From Candidatus Vondammii sp. HM_W22 (GTDB lineage: Bacteria; Pseudomonadota; Gammaproteobacteria; Chromatiales; Chromatiaceae), in the NCBI RefSeq assembly GCF_022530855.2, contig NZ_CP099567.1, positions 3,224,001 to 3,288,000 on the forward strand: DNA of 64,000 nucleotides, given 5' to 3'. Shown one piece after another: positions 19,194-33,638 of this stretch. Below the pieces are notes generated by a model. The model saw only the letters and a program-made list of their open reading frames with translations. It searched no databases and was not told the DNA's origin. Each line of letters opens with the position of its first letter. Positions within the stretch are counted from its first letter, which is position 1. A program made the position numbers and the translations under genes.

Positions 19194-20221
19194 CCTGAAT
19201 TCTGTATAACTGCCTATCATTAAACCCAAACAAGGGGACGATCGACAAGAAAGAGCTCCAGGCAATAGCCCAAGCGGCCGCTAAAAACATCAAAACTGAA
19301 GAAGATCTCAACGAGTTTCGGCAAATGCTGGCCAGGATCACGGTCGAGGCAGCACTCAATGCTGAACTGGCTGATCATCTTAGCTTTGCCAAACATGAAC
19401 AACCCGAAGCGAGTAATAGCCGCAACGGCACTACTGGCAAGACCTTGCAAACGGAAGATGGCCAGTTTGAACTGGATACCCCGCGAGATAGAGCGGGCAG
19501 CTTTGAACCTCAGCTAGTTAAGAAGCACCAGCGTCGATTTACCTCAATGGATGACAAGGTCCTCTTCTTGTATGCCCAAGGTATGACAACCCGCGAAATC
19601 GTCACGACATTCAAGGAGATGTATGGGGCCGATGTCTCTGCCACACTCATATCCAAAGTCACTGATGCGGTTATCGAGCAGGTTGTCGAATGGCAATCTT
19701 GCCCCCTGGATGCGATTTAGCCTATTGTTTATCTGGACAGGATTGTCGTTAAAATCCGGCAAGACAAGAAAGTGATCAACAAAGCAATTTACCTCGCTTT
19801 TGGCGTCAGCCTGGAAGGCCACAAGGAATTATCGGGGATGTGGCTACCGGAGAATGAGGGTGCCAAGTTCTGGCTGAACCTGCTGACAGAGCTTCAGAAT
19901 CGCGGTGTGAAGGATATTTTGATTGCCTGTGTCGATGGCTTAAAGGGCTTTCCTGATGCAATCAACACGGCTTTTCCAAATACCCAGATCCAGCCGATGA
20001 ACAGCGTGGTTCGCAAGGCAATTAAAAAACGGAAGCTATTTCCGACCGACTATTCGGCAATGAAAGTAGTGTACCTGGCGGTGCAGCAAGCATCAAAAAA
20101 ATGGACCATGCCGATTCGCAATTGGAAACCAGCACTGAATAGATTTATGATTGAGTTCGAAGAACGCTTGGCGGAGTACATTTAACCCTGCAGTTACACG
20201 GAAACCGTTACACCCTCGTTC
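19194..20221 (+). mobile_element. IS256-family element, lineage A, with internal deletion
   Basis: Both ends are present (TGTCCTGAATTCTGTATAACTGCC at left; GTTACACGGAAACCGTTACACCCTCGTTC at right). The transposase reads DKKELQAIAQAAAKNIKTEED through MTTREIVTTFKEMYGADVS, has an internal stop near 19720, and continues as GVSLEGHKELSGMWL and ACVDGLKGFPDAI. It then jumps from IQ directly to MNSVVRKAIKKRK. The copy at 54402-54968 shows that about 85 codons, including the WKDYKPV to NAIES region, are deleted here. Confidence 0.87.
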
Positions 20222-20224
20222 TTT

Positions 20225-20298
20225 TTGATCAATCCCCGCTTCCTTTGCCATTGGTTACTACTTTATCGCTGGTTTTGGAGTTTTTTTAGAGGCTCTCT
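20225..20298. mobile_element. Solo IS5-family end
   Basis: About 70 bp resembling the end of the IS5 element at 8485-8557 (CCATTGGTTACTACTTTATC-type sequence ending GTTTTTTTAGAGGCTCTC). No transposase remains. It abuts the right end of the preceding IS256. Confidence 0.6.
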
Positions 20299-20448
20299 TA
20301 ACTCAACTATCTGTGGAGACGGGATAAAATCCCTCCGGGTAACATCGACCAAGATCAGGTCGGGGACAGTCGAGCAGCCGCGTTGTTTGTTGTGTACTTA
20401 CGTTTGCAACTGTAACAAATTTATGCAATTAGCCCTTAATTCCCCCGG

Positions 20449-20484
20449 ACAAAAAAACCCCGCACCCGTAAAGGATGCGAGGGT
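20449..20484 (-). terminator. Intrinsic terminator of the rRNA operon
   Basis: Read on the minus strand: stem CCCTCGCATCC / GGGTGCGGGG with loop TTTAC, followed by seven T. It lies about 12 bp beyond the 5S gene. Confidence 0.88.
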
Positions 20485-20495
20485 TCTGGACTAAA

Positions 20496-20611
20496 GCCTA
20501 GCAGTGACCTACTTTCACATGGGGAGACCCCACACTATCATCGGCGATACACCGTTTCACTTCTGAGTTCGAGATGGATCAGGTGGTACCAGTGCTCTAT
20601 GGCCGCTAGGC
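20496..20611 (-). rRNA. rrf: 5S ribosomal RNA
   Basis: About 116 nt. The closing stem GCCTAGC at both ends and the internal GAACUCAGAAGUGAAAC segment (minus strand) are characteristic. It is the last gene of the operon. Confidence 0.94.
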
Positions 20612-20692
20612 AAACTGTTAGTCTGCCGTTCACACGACAGACAGCATTCGGTTTAGATTGTAAAAAGGCCTTAGTTATGTTGCGTTCTTAAC

Positions 20693-20722
20693 CAACACCC
20701 AACACTAAAGTGTTTGGGTGTT
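20693..20722 (-). other. Stem beside the 23S 3' end
   Basis: Inverted repeat AACACCCAACACT / AGTGTTTGGGTGTT with a short loop, immediately beyond the 23S 3' end in the 23S-5S spacer. It is a likely processing stem. Confidence 0.6.
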
Positions 20723-20726
20723 ATAT

Positions 20727-23621
<2,895 letters not shown>

Positions 23622-23790
23622 ATATAACCCCAAAAACTCTGGAGTTACGCTGGTATTGGTCACTTTGTTCGAATGCAACATACCCGCATATTCATTTATT
23701 GAGAATTTGAATATGCTATAAGTTCGTCCACAGTCACACGATAAATCGCGCTTCTATTAGGACTTCACCTATCTACAATCTAAACCATAT

Positions 23791-23803
23791 TGTTAAAGAG
23801 CAG
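23791..23803 (-). promoter_or_regulatory. boxA antitermination site before 23S
   Basis: Minus-strand TGCTCTTTAACA, the Nus/boxA consensus of rRNA operons, between tRNA-Ala and 23S. Confidence 0.85.
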
Positions 23804-23817
23804 CACTTTGTTAAATA

Positions 23818-23849
23818 CAAAGTGTTGAACCTAAAGGTTCAACACTTTG
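23818..23849 (-). other. Perfect hairpin in the 16S-23S spacer
   Basis: 14-bp perfect arms (CAAAGTGTTGAACC / GGTTCAACACTTTG) with a 4-nt loop TAAA, between tRNA-Ala and the boxA. There is no T-run on the transcribed strand, so it is probably an RNA processing stem rather than a terminator. Confidence 0.75.
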
Positions 23850-23866
23850 AACTCATGGACAAAAAA

Positions 23867-23942
23867 TGGTGGAGCCAGGGAGGATCGAACTCCCGACCTC
23901 CTGCGTGCAAGGCAGGCGCTCTCCCAGCTGAGCTATGGCCCC
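23867..23942 (-). tRNA. tRNA-Ala (anticodon TGC)
   Basis: 76 nt starting GGGGCCATAGCTCAGCTGGG, with CTTGCAC in the anticodon loop (TGC) and encoded 3' CCA. It is the usual second spacer tRNA. Confidence 0.96.
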
Positions 23943-24006
23943 GATAAGCCTTTAGTTTTCCTTCCCCATCCATCACCTTCGACAGCTGAAAAAAGTTCAC
24001 CTCAAA

Positions 24007-24083
<77 letters not shown>

Positions 24084-24147
24084 ATGTCCGTGCTTTCTGA
24101 TTAGGTAATTTGTGTGGGTACTCCGAAAGCGCTTAATCAGCTTTCTT

Positions 24148-25694
<1,547 letters not shown>

Positions 25695-25841
25695 AAGTTT
25701 GAACAGTCTCTATGTAAGATGAGACCAAATCTCAGCTCGACTAATCACTATCGAAATTTTTTGGAATTGATAGATGCTTCGTCGATATTAATGGCCTTTC
25801 AAGCCGCCAACGGAGCACCCACACAAATTACCTAACCTGAT

Positions 25842-25854
25842 TGTTAAAGAGCGG
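25842..25854 (-). promoter_or_regulatory. boxA antitermination site in the rRNA leader
   Basis: Minus-strand GCTCTTTAACAATC between the promoter and 16S, matching the boxA consensus and the second site at 23791. Confidence 0.85.
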
Positions 25855-25981
25855 ATCGAACCTATCGCCCGACCGAGACGGGCAAGTGTAACCAGCCTAT
25901 CTTTATGCCGTCAACACCTCCGTGCTTCAGACTGCCGCTTGGCGTTTCCGGCCAAGCCGTTCTCCCCAAAGCGAGGCGCGT

Positions 25982-26009
25982 ATTCTACGCAATTATTTAT
26001 CCCCGTCAA
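25982..26009 (-). promoter_or_regulatory. rRNA operon promoter
   Basis: Minus-strand TTGACG (-35), 16-bp spacer, TAGAAT (-10), followed by a GC-rich GCGCCTCGC discriminator as expected for stringently controlled rRNA promoters. It is about 290 bp upstream of mature 16S. Confidence 0.85.
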
Positions 26010-26094
26010 GCGCTTTTATGAATCTTTTCTTAACACACCACAAATCAGACTCCTAATCATCACCAGACACGAATGGCACTAAGCTAAGCCCCTA

Positions 26095-26439
26095 ATGAGA
26101 CAATGGGGAGTGAAAAATAACACCTTGTACCTGCCTCGATTTATCCGTCAGAAATTAGCAGAGGAAAAAGCGCAAATCCGGCGCCATACAATCAGTCAGT
26201 TGGGCGATTTCTTCGGTAGCTTCATTCCACTCAAGGTGCTGGAGGTGAACGGATCCGGCAATTTTAGCCGCCATCGGTTGTTCAGCAAGAAAAATACATT
26301 TCGGGCCTTCTTTTCCCAAATACTGAATGCCGACAGAGGCTGTCAGGAAATAGTGCGTAAGGTCCAGGCTTTCGCCGCCAAGCGATCTTTATCCATACCC
26401 TCAGCCGCCTATCTTTGGCTACTGTCAGGCCCACAATAA
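26095..26439 (+). pseudogene. IS4-family transposase N-terminal fragment
   Basis: About 115 codons resembling IS4-type N-termini (NTFRAFFSQILNADRGCQEIVRKV followed by AAY). The catalytic domain is absent. It lies between the rRNA promoter and polA. It is a different lineage from the IS4 derivative at 38216. Confidence 0.65.
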
Positions 26440-26595
26440 GCTTGGGCAAAGCGGCCCGGCATGAATGCCGTGACTAGGCCACTTGGGGAGAAGTGACCTC
26501 CACGTCAGCTGACGCTTATTGAATAATGGCCGGGCAAAATCAAAAGAGTTCACGGAAACTCGACTTTTCGGATTCTGATGCATTTTTGATCTGGA

Positions 26596-29301
26596 TTAGT
26601 GGGCCTCATCCCAGTTATCACCTATACCCACCTCTACCAACAATGGCACTTTCAGTTCAGCAGCTGCCTCCATAAAACCGCGTATCCGGTCACAACAAGG
26701 CGCCAGTTGATCTTCCCTGACCTCGAACACCAACTCATCATGCACCTGCATGATCATGTGCAGAGGGGGGAATTCCTGCTGAATCCAGCCATCCACAGCC
26801 AACATGGCGCGTTTTATGATATCCGATGCCGTGCCCTGCATCGGGGCATTGATGGCCGTGCGTTCAGCCGCAGCCCTGCGTTGCCCGTTGCGCGCATTGA
26901 TCTCCGGCAAATAGAGGCGGCGACCGAATACTGTCTCTACATAGCCTTTATCATGGGCATCTTCCCGGGTCCGGTCCATAAAGGCCGTCACTCCCGGATA
27001 ACGGTTAAAATAGAGATCCACATACTCTTGTGCAACGCCCCGGGGAATTCCCAGCTGCTTGGCCAGACCAAAGGCCGACATGCCATAGATCAACCCAAAG
27101 TTGATCGCCTTGGCAGAGCGGCGCTGGTCATTGGTCACCTGATCCGGCGAGGCAACGCCAAACACCTCAGCCGCGGTAGCTCGATGGATATCCACCCCTT
27201 CAGAAAACGCCCTTAACAGCCCCTCATCCTCAGACAGATGGGCTATGATGCGCAGCTCGATCTGAGAGTAGTCGGCAGCCACCATCCGGTACCCATGCTC
27301 GGGGATAAATGCCTGTCGAATGCGTCGTCCGTCATCACTTCGTACCGGGATATTCTGTAGGTTGGGATCGGATGAGCTGAGTCGGCCGGTCGCCGCTACC
27401 GCCTGATGATAGGAGGTATGTACCCGGCCACTCACAGAATCGACCATCAACGGCAGTTTATCAGTATAGGTCGATTTCAATTTGGACAGTCCGCGATGCT
27501 GTAGAATCAGTGCCGGCAGTTCGTGACCGCAATCAGCCAACTCCTGTAGTACCGGTTCTGCCGTGGAGGGAGCCCCTTTGGGGGTTTTTGAGATAACCGG
27601 CAACTCCAATTCTTCAAAGAAGATCTGTCCGATCTGCTTTGGCGACCCCATATTGAAGGGTCGGCCAGCCATCTCATAGGCCTGTTGCTCCAGATCGTGC
27701 ATCCGCCCTGCAAGCTCCCGGCTCTGCCCCACCAGCATGGCAGCATCAATCCGAACACCTGTCCGCTCGATCCGCGACAACACCGGGACAAGAGGGATCT
27801 CCAGCTCTTCCAACAGCTTAGTCAGTAATGGCTCACTCTCCAGTTTTGGCCAGATGGCCTGGTGCAGTCTCAGGGTAATATCCGCATCTTCAGCCGCATA
27901 GGGACCGGCCTCTTCCAGAGGCACCTGATCAAAGGTCAACCGCTTGGCGCCTTTACCAGCTACCTCTTCATATTTTACAGTTTTTATACCGAGGTACTTC
28001 TGCGCCAGAGAGTCCATATCATGGCGGGTCGCGGTAGAGTCCAGCACATAGGACTCCAGCATGGTGTCATAGGCGATACCCTGCAGTTCAATACCGTAAC
28101 GTGCCAGGACACTCATATCATATTTGAGATTCTGCCCCACTTTGAGTTGAGCGGAATCTTCCAACAACGGCCTGAGCGCTTCCAGGACCCAGACACGGTC
28201 CAGCTGTTCAGGGGCACCGGGGTAATTGTGTGCTACCGGCACATAGGCCGCTTCCCCAGGCTCCACAGAGAAAGAGACACCGACAATCTCCGCCTGCATA
28301 TAGTCAAGGCTGGTAGTCTCTGTATCAAAGGCAAAATAGTCGGCTTCACTCAACCGCTCCAGCCACTGCTGAAATTTCTCTTTATCAAACAGAATCTCAT
28401 ATTTCACTTCGGGTGGAGGCGCCGTTTCCGCGACATTCTCGTCTGGCATCTGATCCAGTGAGGCAAGCAGGCGGCTGGACTCCATGCGGCTGTATAGCTC
28501 CATCAGGCGCTGGCGATCCGGCTCACCGGGTTTCAACTCATTCGGCGACTGTTCCAACTCAAGATCGAGGCGAATGGTGGTCAACTCCCTGGAGAGCTCA
28601 AGCTGCTCCAGATTCTCCCGCAGATACTCTCCCACCTTGCCCTTGATCTCATCTGCATGGGCAACCAGTTGATCCACACTACCGTATTGCCCCAGCCACT
28701 TTGCAGCCGTCTTGGGGCCGCATTTGGGTACGCCAGGGATATTATCCGAAGCATCTCCCACCAAGGCCAGATAGTCGATAATCTGCTCCGACGTCACACC
28801 AAATTTTTCAACCACCCCCGCTGGGTCCATCAGCTGGTTATTCATTGTGTTGATCAGTGCGACCTGGCCATCCACCAGCTGGGCAAGATCCTTATCACCG
28901 GTGGAGATCAGTGTGTTCATATTCAGCTTAGAGGCTTGGGTTGCCAGAGTGCCGATCACATCGTCGGCCTCTACTCCGGGCACCATCAACAGGGGTAGTC
29001 CCAGTGCCTCAACAATCCGGTGCAGCGGCTCAATCTGCTCGCGCAGATCATCCGGCATGGGTGGGCGGTTGGCCTTGTACTGGTCATAGAGCTGATTACG
29101 AAAGCTGCCACCAGGAGCATCAAACACCACGGCCATATAGTCAGGTTTATACTCTGCAATCAGCTTACTCAGCATATTGATCACACCCACAATCGCGCCG
29201 GTCGCCTCTCCCTTTGAATTGGTCAGGGGAGGTAGTGCATGGTAGGCACGAAAAAGATAGGAGGAACCATCAACCAGGATAAAAGGGGGGTTTGAAGCCA
29301 T
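26596..29301 (-). CDS. polA: DNA polymerase I
   Basis: 901 residues with all three domains. The 5' nuclease (FILVDGSSYLFRAYHALPP, VFDAPGG, GVEADDVIGTLA, STGDKDLAQLV) covers about 1-290. The 3'-5' exonuclease with YFAFDTETTSLDY follows at about 305-500. The polymerase domain has DYSQIELRIIAHLS (motif A), RRSAKAINFGLIYGMSAFGLA (motif B, O helix) and MQVHDELVFEV (motif C) near the end. It acts in Okazaki fragment processing and repair. Length is slightly below E. coli PolA (928), within family range. Divergent from the broken HAD gene. Confidence 0.96.
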   Translation of the reverse strand: MASNPPFILVDGSSYLFRAYHALPPLTNSKGEATGAIVGVINMLSKLIAEYKPDYMAVVFDAPGGSFRNQLYDQYKANRPPMPDDLREQIEPLHRIVEALGLPLLMVPGVEADDVIGTLATQASKLNMNTLISTGDKDLAQLVDGQVALINTMNNQLMDPAGVVEKFGVTSEQIIDYLALVGDASDNIPGVPKCGPKTAAKWLGQYGSVDQLVAHADEIKGKVGEYLRENLEQLELSRELTTIRLDLELEQSPNELKPGEPDRQRLMELYSRMESSRLLASLDQMPDENVAETAPPPEVKYEILFDKEKFQQWLERLSEADYFAFDTETTSLDYMQAEIVGVSFSVEPGEAAYVPVAHNYPGAPEQLDRVWVLEALRPLLEDSAQLKVGQNLKYDMSVLARYGIELQGIAYDTMLESYVLDSTATRHDMDSLAQKYLGIKTVKYEEVAGKGAKRLTFDQVPLEEAGPYAAEDADITLRLHQAIWPKLESEPLLTKLLEELEIPLVPVLSRIERTGVRIDAAMLVGQSRELAGRMHDLEQQAYEMAGRPFNMGSPKQIGQIFFEELELPVISKTPKGAPSTAEPVLQELADCGHELPALILQHRGLSKLKSTYTDKLPLMVDSVSGRVHTSYHQAVAATGRLSSSDPNLQNIPVRSDDGRRIRQAFIPEHGYRMVAADYSQIELRIIAHLSEDEGLLRAFSEGVDIHRATAAEVFGVASPDQVTNDQRRSAKAINFGLIYGMSAFGLAKQLGIPRGVAQEYVDLYFNRYPGVTAFMDRTREDAHDKGYVETVFGRRLYLPEINARNGQRRAAAERTAINAPMQGTASDIIKRAMLAVDGWIQQEFPPLHMIMQVHDELVFEVREDQLAPCCDRIRGFMEAAAELKVPLLVEVGIGDNWDEAH

Positions 29302-29469
29302 CGAATCTTATGTCACCGCTGAGCTGTTTAATAGCGCAGGATACCTCATGCACGGATACTCTAACAAGGCAGTTGACGGGCTCAGAACTACTGTCTGATT
29401 CAGATTGAAGCAAATCTGTTCTATCCTTGACGGTAATCTGAATGAACAATACTTCTCAGGAAAATTCCT

Positions 29470-30159
29470 ATGTCACTGACACTTGCATTCGATATCTACG
29501 GCACTCTTATCGATACTGCGATACTGCCGGCATCGTTGACAAACTGCATCAACTGATGGGGAATCAAGCACCGCTATTCTCTGCCCGCTGGCGGGAAAAA
29601 CAGCTAGAATATTCGTTTCGCCGCGGCCTGATGAAAACCTATGCCGATTTTTCAGTCTGCACCCAGGATGCTTTGAACCACACCTGCATGGCACTTCAGC
29701 AACCACTGTCAGATGCCGAAAAGCAGTCACTGCTGGAAGCCTACCGCAGATTGCCGGCTTTTCCCGGCACATCCGAGGCATTGCAATTCCTACAAGCCTC
29801 TGGCTACAGACTTTACGCCTTTTCGAACGGGCTCCCATCCGATCTTGATGAACTGCTTGAAAATACCGCTCTGAATGGTTTTTTTTAAGGATATTGTCAG
29901 CGGCCATGAGATCAAAAGCTTTAAACCCGGCCAGGCGGTCTATCACCATTTTATGGAACGAGCCAACGCTGAAGCTTCGGCCAGCTGGCTGATCTCCAGC
30001 AATCCTTTTGACGTACTGGGTTCCATGGCAAGCGGAATGAACGCAGCCTGGATAAAAAGAGATGATGGCAGTCTGTTTGACCCTTGGGGAGAGCGCCCGA
30101 CGGTAACCATCACATCCCTTTTGGAGCTACACTCCATACTGGAAAAACGGGATTGTTAG
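29470..30159 (+). pseudogene. Haloacid dehalogenase type II, two frameshifts
   Basis: HAD-superfamily hydrolase starting MSLTLAFDIYGTLIDT at 29470. A perfect 8-bp tandem duplication (GATACTGC at 29512-29519 and again at 29520-29527) breaks the frame. Removing one copy continues as AGIVDKLHQLMGNQAPLFS. The middle frame runs through YAFSNGLPSDLDELL to a run of eight T at 29879-29886. Seven T would restore KDIVSGHEIKSFKPGQAVY and SSNPFDVLGSMASGM to the end. Apart from these lesions all four HAD motifs read well, so inactivation is recent. Confidence 0.88.
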
Positions 30160-30226
30160 TGGCTGCCCATAAATTGTTGAATAGGAACGCAGAGAAGCAC
30201 AGGGTTCGCAGATGTTTTTTATTTTT

Positions 30227-30250
30227 CAATACGTCAATACGTCAATACGT
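30227..30250. repeat. Short tandem repeat, 3 x 8 bp
   Basis: CAATACGT repeated three times exactly, in the intergenic region after the HAD gene. Probably slippage; no function seen. Confidence 0.6.
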
Positions 30251-30466
30251 GATCATGAGATGTTTCGATAACACCGTGCAGATATTTACGAGAAGGTATG
30301 GCGATACCAGTCCTAAGCGCGGTCGCTGCATCATCTCATGCATGTACTCTGAATGGGAGCACAAAGAAAATAAAATATCCCCCTGTGGTCTCTGTGATCT
30401 CTGCGTTCCTTTTTTATAATATCGAAATAAGCGGCAAAGCAACCTGAGACAGCGCATCAGATGGCA

Positions 30467-30951
30467 CTATTCACACCAGTACTCCACGGCGGCACGCGCC
30501 TAGTTGGTGGACACTTCACGCTCTTCGAATGAGAAGACCCGTCGCTTGCCACCCGCCAATGGCTCGTAGAAGCTGGAAGCACCAAGGATATTTTCAACTC
30601 ATCTCCGGCATTGATGCAGTTTATTTCACGCTTGCACGCCTCTGCTCTTTTTTTCGCCATCGCCTCCTGCTTGGCTGCCCGCTCTTCGCCGTACACCTGC
30701 AACATTTTCCTGCGCAGATCCTTGCTCTCTTCTGCACTTTGTGGGGATGATCCGCCGTTATTTTCCGGTGACTTCTTAATCTTCACCTCGCTGGAGTCCT
30801 TGTGCATCGACGGCCTGTCACCAAAATGGACATTTCCATCGTCATCCACCCACTTGTAAACACCTGCATTGGCGCTATAAACAGCACTGCATAAAAGCAA
30901 CACCACAACACGCCTGAACAACCGGGCCCGAGCTATCCTAATCAGAAACAT
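30467..30951 (-). pseudogene. DUF4124 periplasmic protein, 3' frameshift
   Basis: The N-terminal signal segment (VVVLLLCSAVYSANA) is followed by the DUF4124 signature VYKWVDDDGNVHFGDRP and a charged coiled-coil-like stretch to CINAG. Near 30605 the reading frame shifts. The other frame continues as SSFYEPLAGGKRRVFSFEE and AVEYWCE to a TAG at 30467, the usual family ending, with one in-frame TAG before ARAAVEYWC. As sequenced the protein would end in unrelated residues. The function of the family is unknown. Confidence 0.78.
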
Positions 30952-30963
30952 ACTGTATTTCCT

Positions 30964-31545
30964 TTACTCAGGTTCGAACAATGCGGCCTTCTCATCCTTA
31001 CTGATCTGCTCTTTGGGTCTGATCTTCTCCAGGTCAGGATGTGCAATCCAGTTACGCCCCGCCTCTTTTATAAAAGCCTCGGCGGGAAGCTTACTCTCTT
31101 TTTCATATAGACGCTGGCGCCCATACTCGCGGTAACAGACAGTCGCTTGTATTGCGCGGGGAAGAGGGGGACCGGGTAGAATCAAGGCAAACTCTTCTCC
31201 ACCATAACGGCAGGAAATATCGACACGGCGCAGTAACTGGGTTATCAGATTCGCTGTCTGCTTCAATACCTTGTTACCAGTCTCATGGCCCCAGGTATCG
31301 CTGACCGCTTTGAAGTGATCGAGATCAACCATAATCAGGCAGGTTGGCTATCCCGTTCACCGGATACGCTCCAACTCCTATTCAAGAACCAGAGAAAAAT
31401 GGCGGTAGTTATACAATCCGGTCAAAGTATCAGTATAGACCAGCTCTGACAGCTCTTCAGTGCGGGCACGCAGTAGCATCAGCTCATCAATATACTGACA
31501 CTCACGCTCACCCCCGGACACACCAGTTTTATCAAACCCCCTTTC
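30964..31545 (-). pseudogene. GGDEF diguanylate cyclase pseudogene
   Basis: A GGDEF domain with [36 protein letters not shown] and the catalytic GGEEF (in [14 protein letters not shown]). Upstream of MVDLDHF three sense codons have become stops (two CAG-to-TAG type, one CGA-to-TGA type). After the active site about 40 codons are deleted or shifted before the conserved tail. The family makes cyclic di-GMP; this copy cannot. Confidence 0.85.
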
Positions 31546-31653
31546 CCCATTGATACAGCAGAGACTCAGTTTTATAATTAAATGAACTTACTGAGAACTT
31601 ACCAGCTACCACTTTAAAGCACAGATTCTACGGATTATCGTAACAAAGAAGCC

Positions 31654-31685
31654 AAAAAAACGGGCGCCTTGGCGCCCGTTTTTTC
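31654..31685. terminator. Bidirectional intrinsic terminator after amtB
   Basis: AAAAAAACGGGCGCC / GGCGCCCGTTTTTT: an 8-9 bp GC stem with A and T runs on both sides, able to work for amtB from the right and for transcripts from the left. Confidence 0.9.
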
Positions 31686-31700
31686 TGTTGCGGATTACCC

Positions 31701-32985
31701 TTACATAGCGGAACCCTTGGATCCGACAAATTCAGGATAGGCTTCCATGCCGCACTCACCGATATCCACGCCTTCGTACTCTTCCTCTTCGCTGACACGG
31801 ATACCCATAACGACCTTGATGATCGACCAGACGATAAGGCTGGTACCTAAAGACCCAGGCAAAGATAGTCAGGAGGCCGACAAGCTGACCGACAAAACCC
31901 GCACCATCATTAGTCAGAGGCACAGCCATCAGGCCCCACATACCTACGACGCCGTGAACCGATATAGCACCGATCGGATCATCAATCCTTAGTTTATCCA
32001 GAGCAACAATGGAGAAGACTACCAGCGCACCACCGGCAGCACCGATCAGAGTTGTAGCCAATGGGGTTGGTGTTGAAGGCTCAGCAGTAATGGCGACAAA
32101 ACCCGCAAGAGCGCCATTGAGCGCCATGGTCAAATCCGCCTTACTGAACAGCATGCGAGCGATCAACAGAGCGGCAATCAGACCACCTGCAGCGGCAGCA
32201 TTGGTATTCAGGAATACCATAGCAACCGAGTTGGCGCTGACCACATCACCCAGCTTCAACACAGAACCGCCGTTGAAACCGAACCACCCCATCCACAGAA
32301 TGAAGGTACCCAGAGTCGCCATCGGCAGGTTGGCACCAGGAATCGGGCGAATCTCTCCATTCGGACCATACTTGCCCTTTCTGGCACCCAGCAGCAGTAC
32401 ACCAGCCAAAGCAGCGGAAGCACCGGCTAAGTGAACGATGCCGGAACCGGCAAAGTCGGAGAAGCCAAAGTCATCACCCAGGCTGAACATACCGAATACC
32501 GAGGCACCACCCCAGGTCCATGCACCTTCCATCGGGTAGATGAACGCGGTCATTACCACCGCAAACAGCGCAAAGGCCCAAAGTTTCATGCGCTCAGCCA
32601 CAGCACCGGATACGATGGACATTGCGGTTGCAACAAAGACAACCTGGAAGAAAAAGTCCGATGCGTCCGAATAGACTGAATCACCACCAAAGCCAGCTTC
32701 AGCGGAAGCGGCCAGCACGCTGGCGGTCAGGGCATCAGCATTCTCTGCTCCATCGAGCGCAATGCCGTTCAGGAATAACCCGCCGCCATACATAACGTCG
32801 TAGCCGACAATCAGGTAAGCGGTACAGGCAATGGCATACAACATGACATTCTTAGTCAGAATTTCTGTTGTATTTTTCGACCTGACCAGCCCAGCCTCAA
32901 GCATGGAGAAGCCTGCCGCCATCCACATCACCAACGCACCCATTACCAGAAAGTAAAAGGTATCAATAGCGTACTGTAAATTCAA
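31701..32985 (-). CDS. amtB: Ammonium transporter AmtB, 3' end frameshifted
   Basis: An Amt-family channel with hydrophobic segments throughout and the family features [32 protein letters not shown] (pore), GWFGFNGGS and [10 protein letters not shown]. It moves ammonium across the inner membrane and is gated by GlnK. The frame breaks near 31855 (GTCTTTAGGTACC). As sequenced, the product ends after [13 protein letters not shown]... at 31756. The alternative frame reads [36 protein letters not shown] and stops at 31701, the normal last helix and GlnK-binding tail. Either a recent lesion or a base-call error. It is co-transcribed with glnK. Confidence 0.88.
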
Positions 32986-33025
32986 AAATCTGATTTTCCA
33001 TCTTATTAATTCCCCCGTTTAACCC

Positions 33026-33385
<360 letters not shown>

Positions 33386-33441
33386 TTAACCTTAAAATCC
33401 ATTTCGGACCATGATCCACTGATCCGACATACACTCCACTA

Positions 33442-33457
33442 AGCAGCTCTCATGCCA
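33442..33457 (-). promoter_or_regulatory. Sigma-54 promoter of glnK-amtB
   Basis: Minus-strand TGGCATGAGAGCTGCT. The GG and GC are exactly 10 bases apart, and the match to TGGCAC-N5-TTGC is good. It sits about 85 bases before the glnK ATG, as expected for NtrC-dependent glnK promoters. Confidence 0.78.
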
Positions 33458-33638
33458 ACATCTGTATTAACTTATAATTCAATTAGTTAATACAGATCAC
33501 CCTCGCCATGGAAATAACCGTCCGCACCACAAAGAGGCGCGCCGCACGGGTACTACCCGCCCCATCCCAGTGCATAAACAGGCCAGTGACCTGCAATAGA
33601 TGCTGGACAACCGGAGCAGGCGCAGATAAGGTCCGGCT

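Noticed and set aside
26599-29217. Long plus-strand frames opposite polA (for example 26599-27216 and 27862-28461)
   Set aside because: They are antisense shadows of polA, whose own frame is intact with all domain motifs.
30227-30250. Possible CRISPR-like array
   Set aside because: Only three exact 8-bp units with no spacers; it is simple slippage. No CRISPR array or cas gene was seen anywhere in the window.
31654-31685. The hairpin after amtB as a riboswitch element
   Set aside because: It is a short GC stem with T-runs on both sides, fully explained as a terminator.
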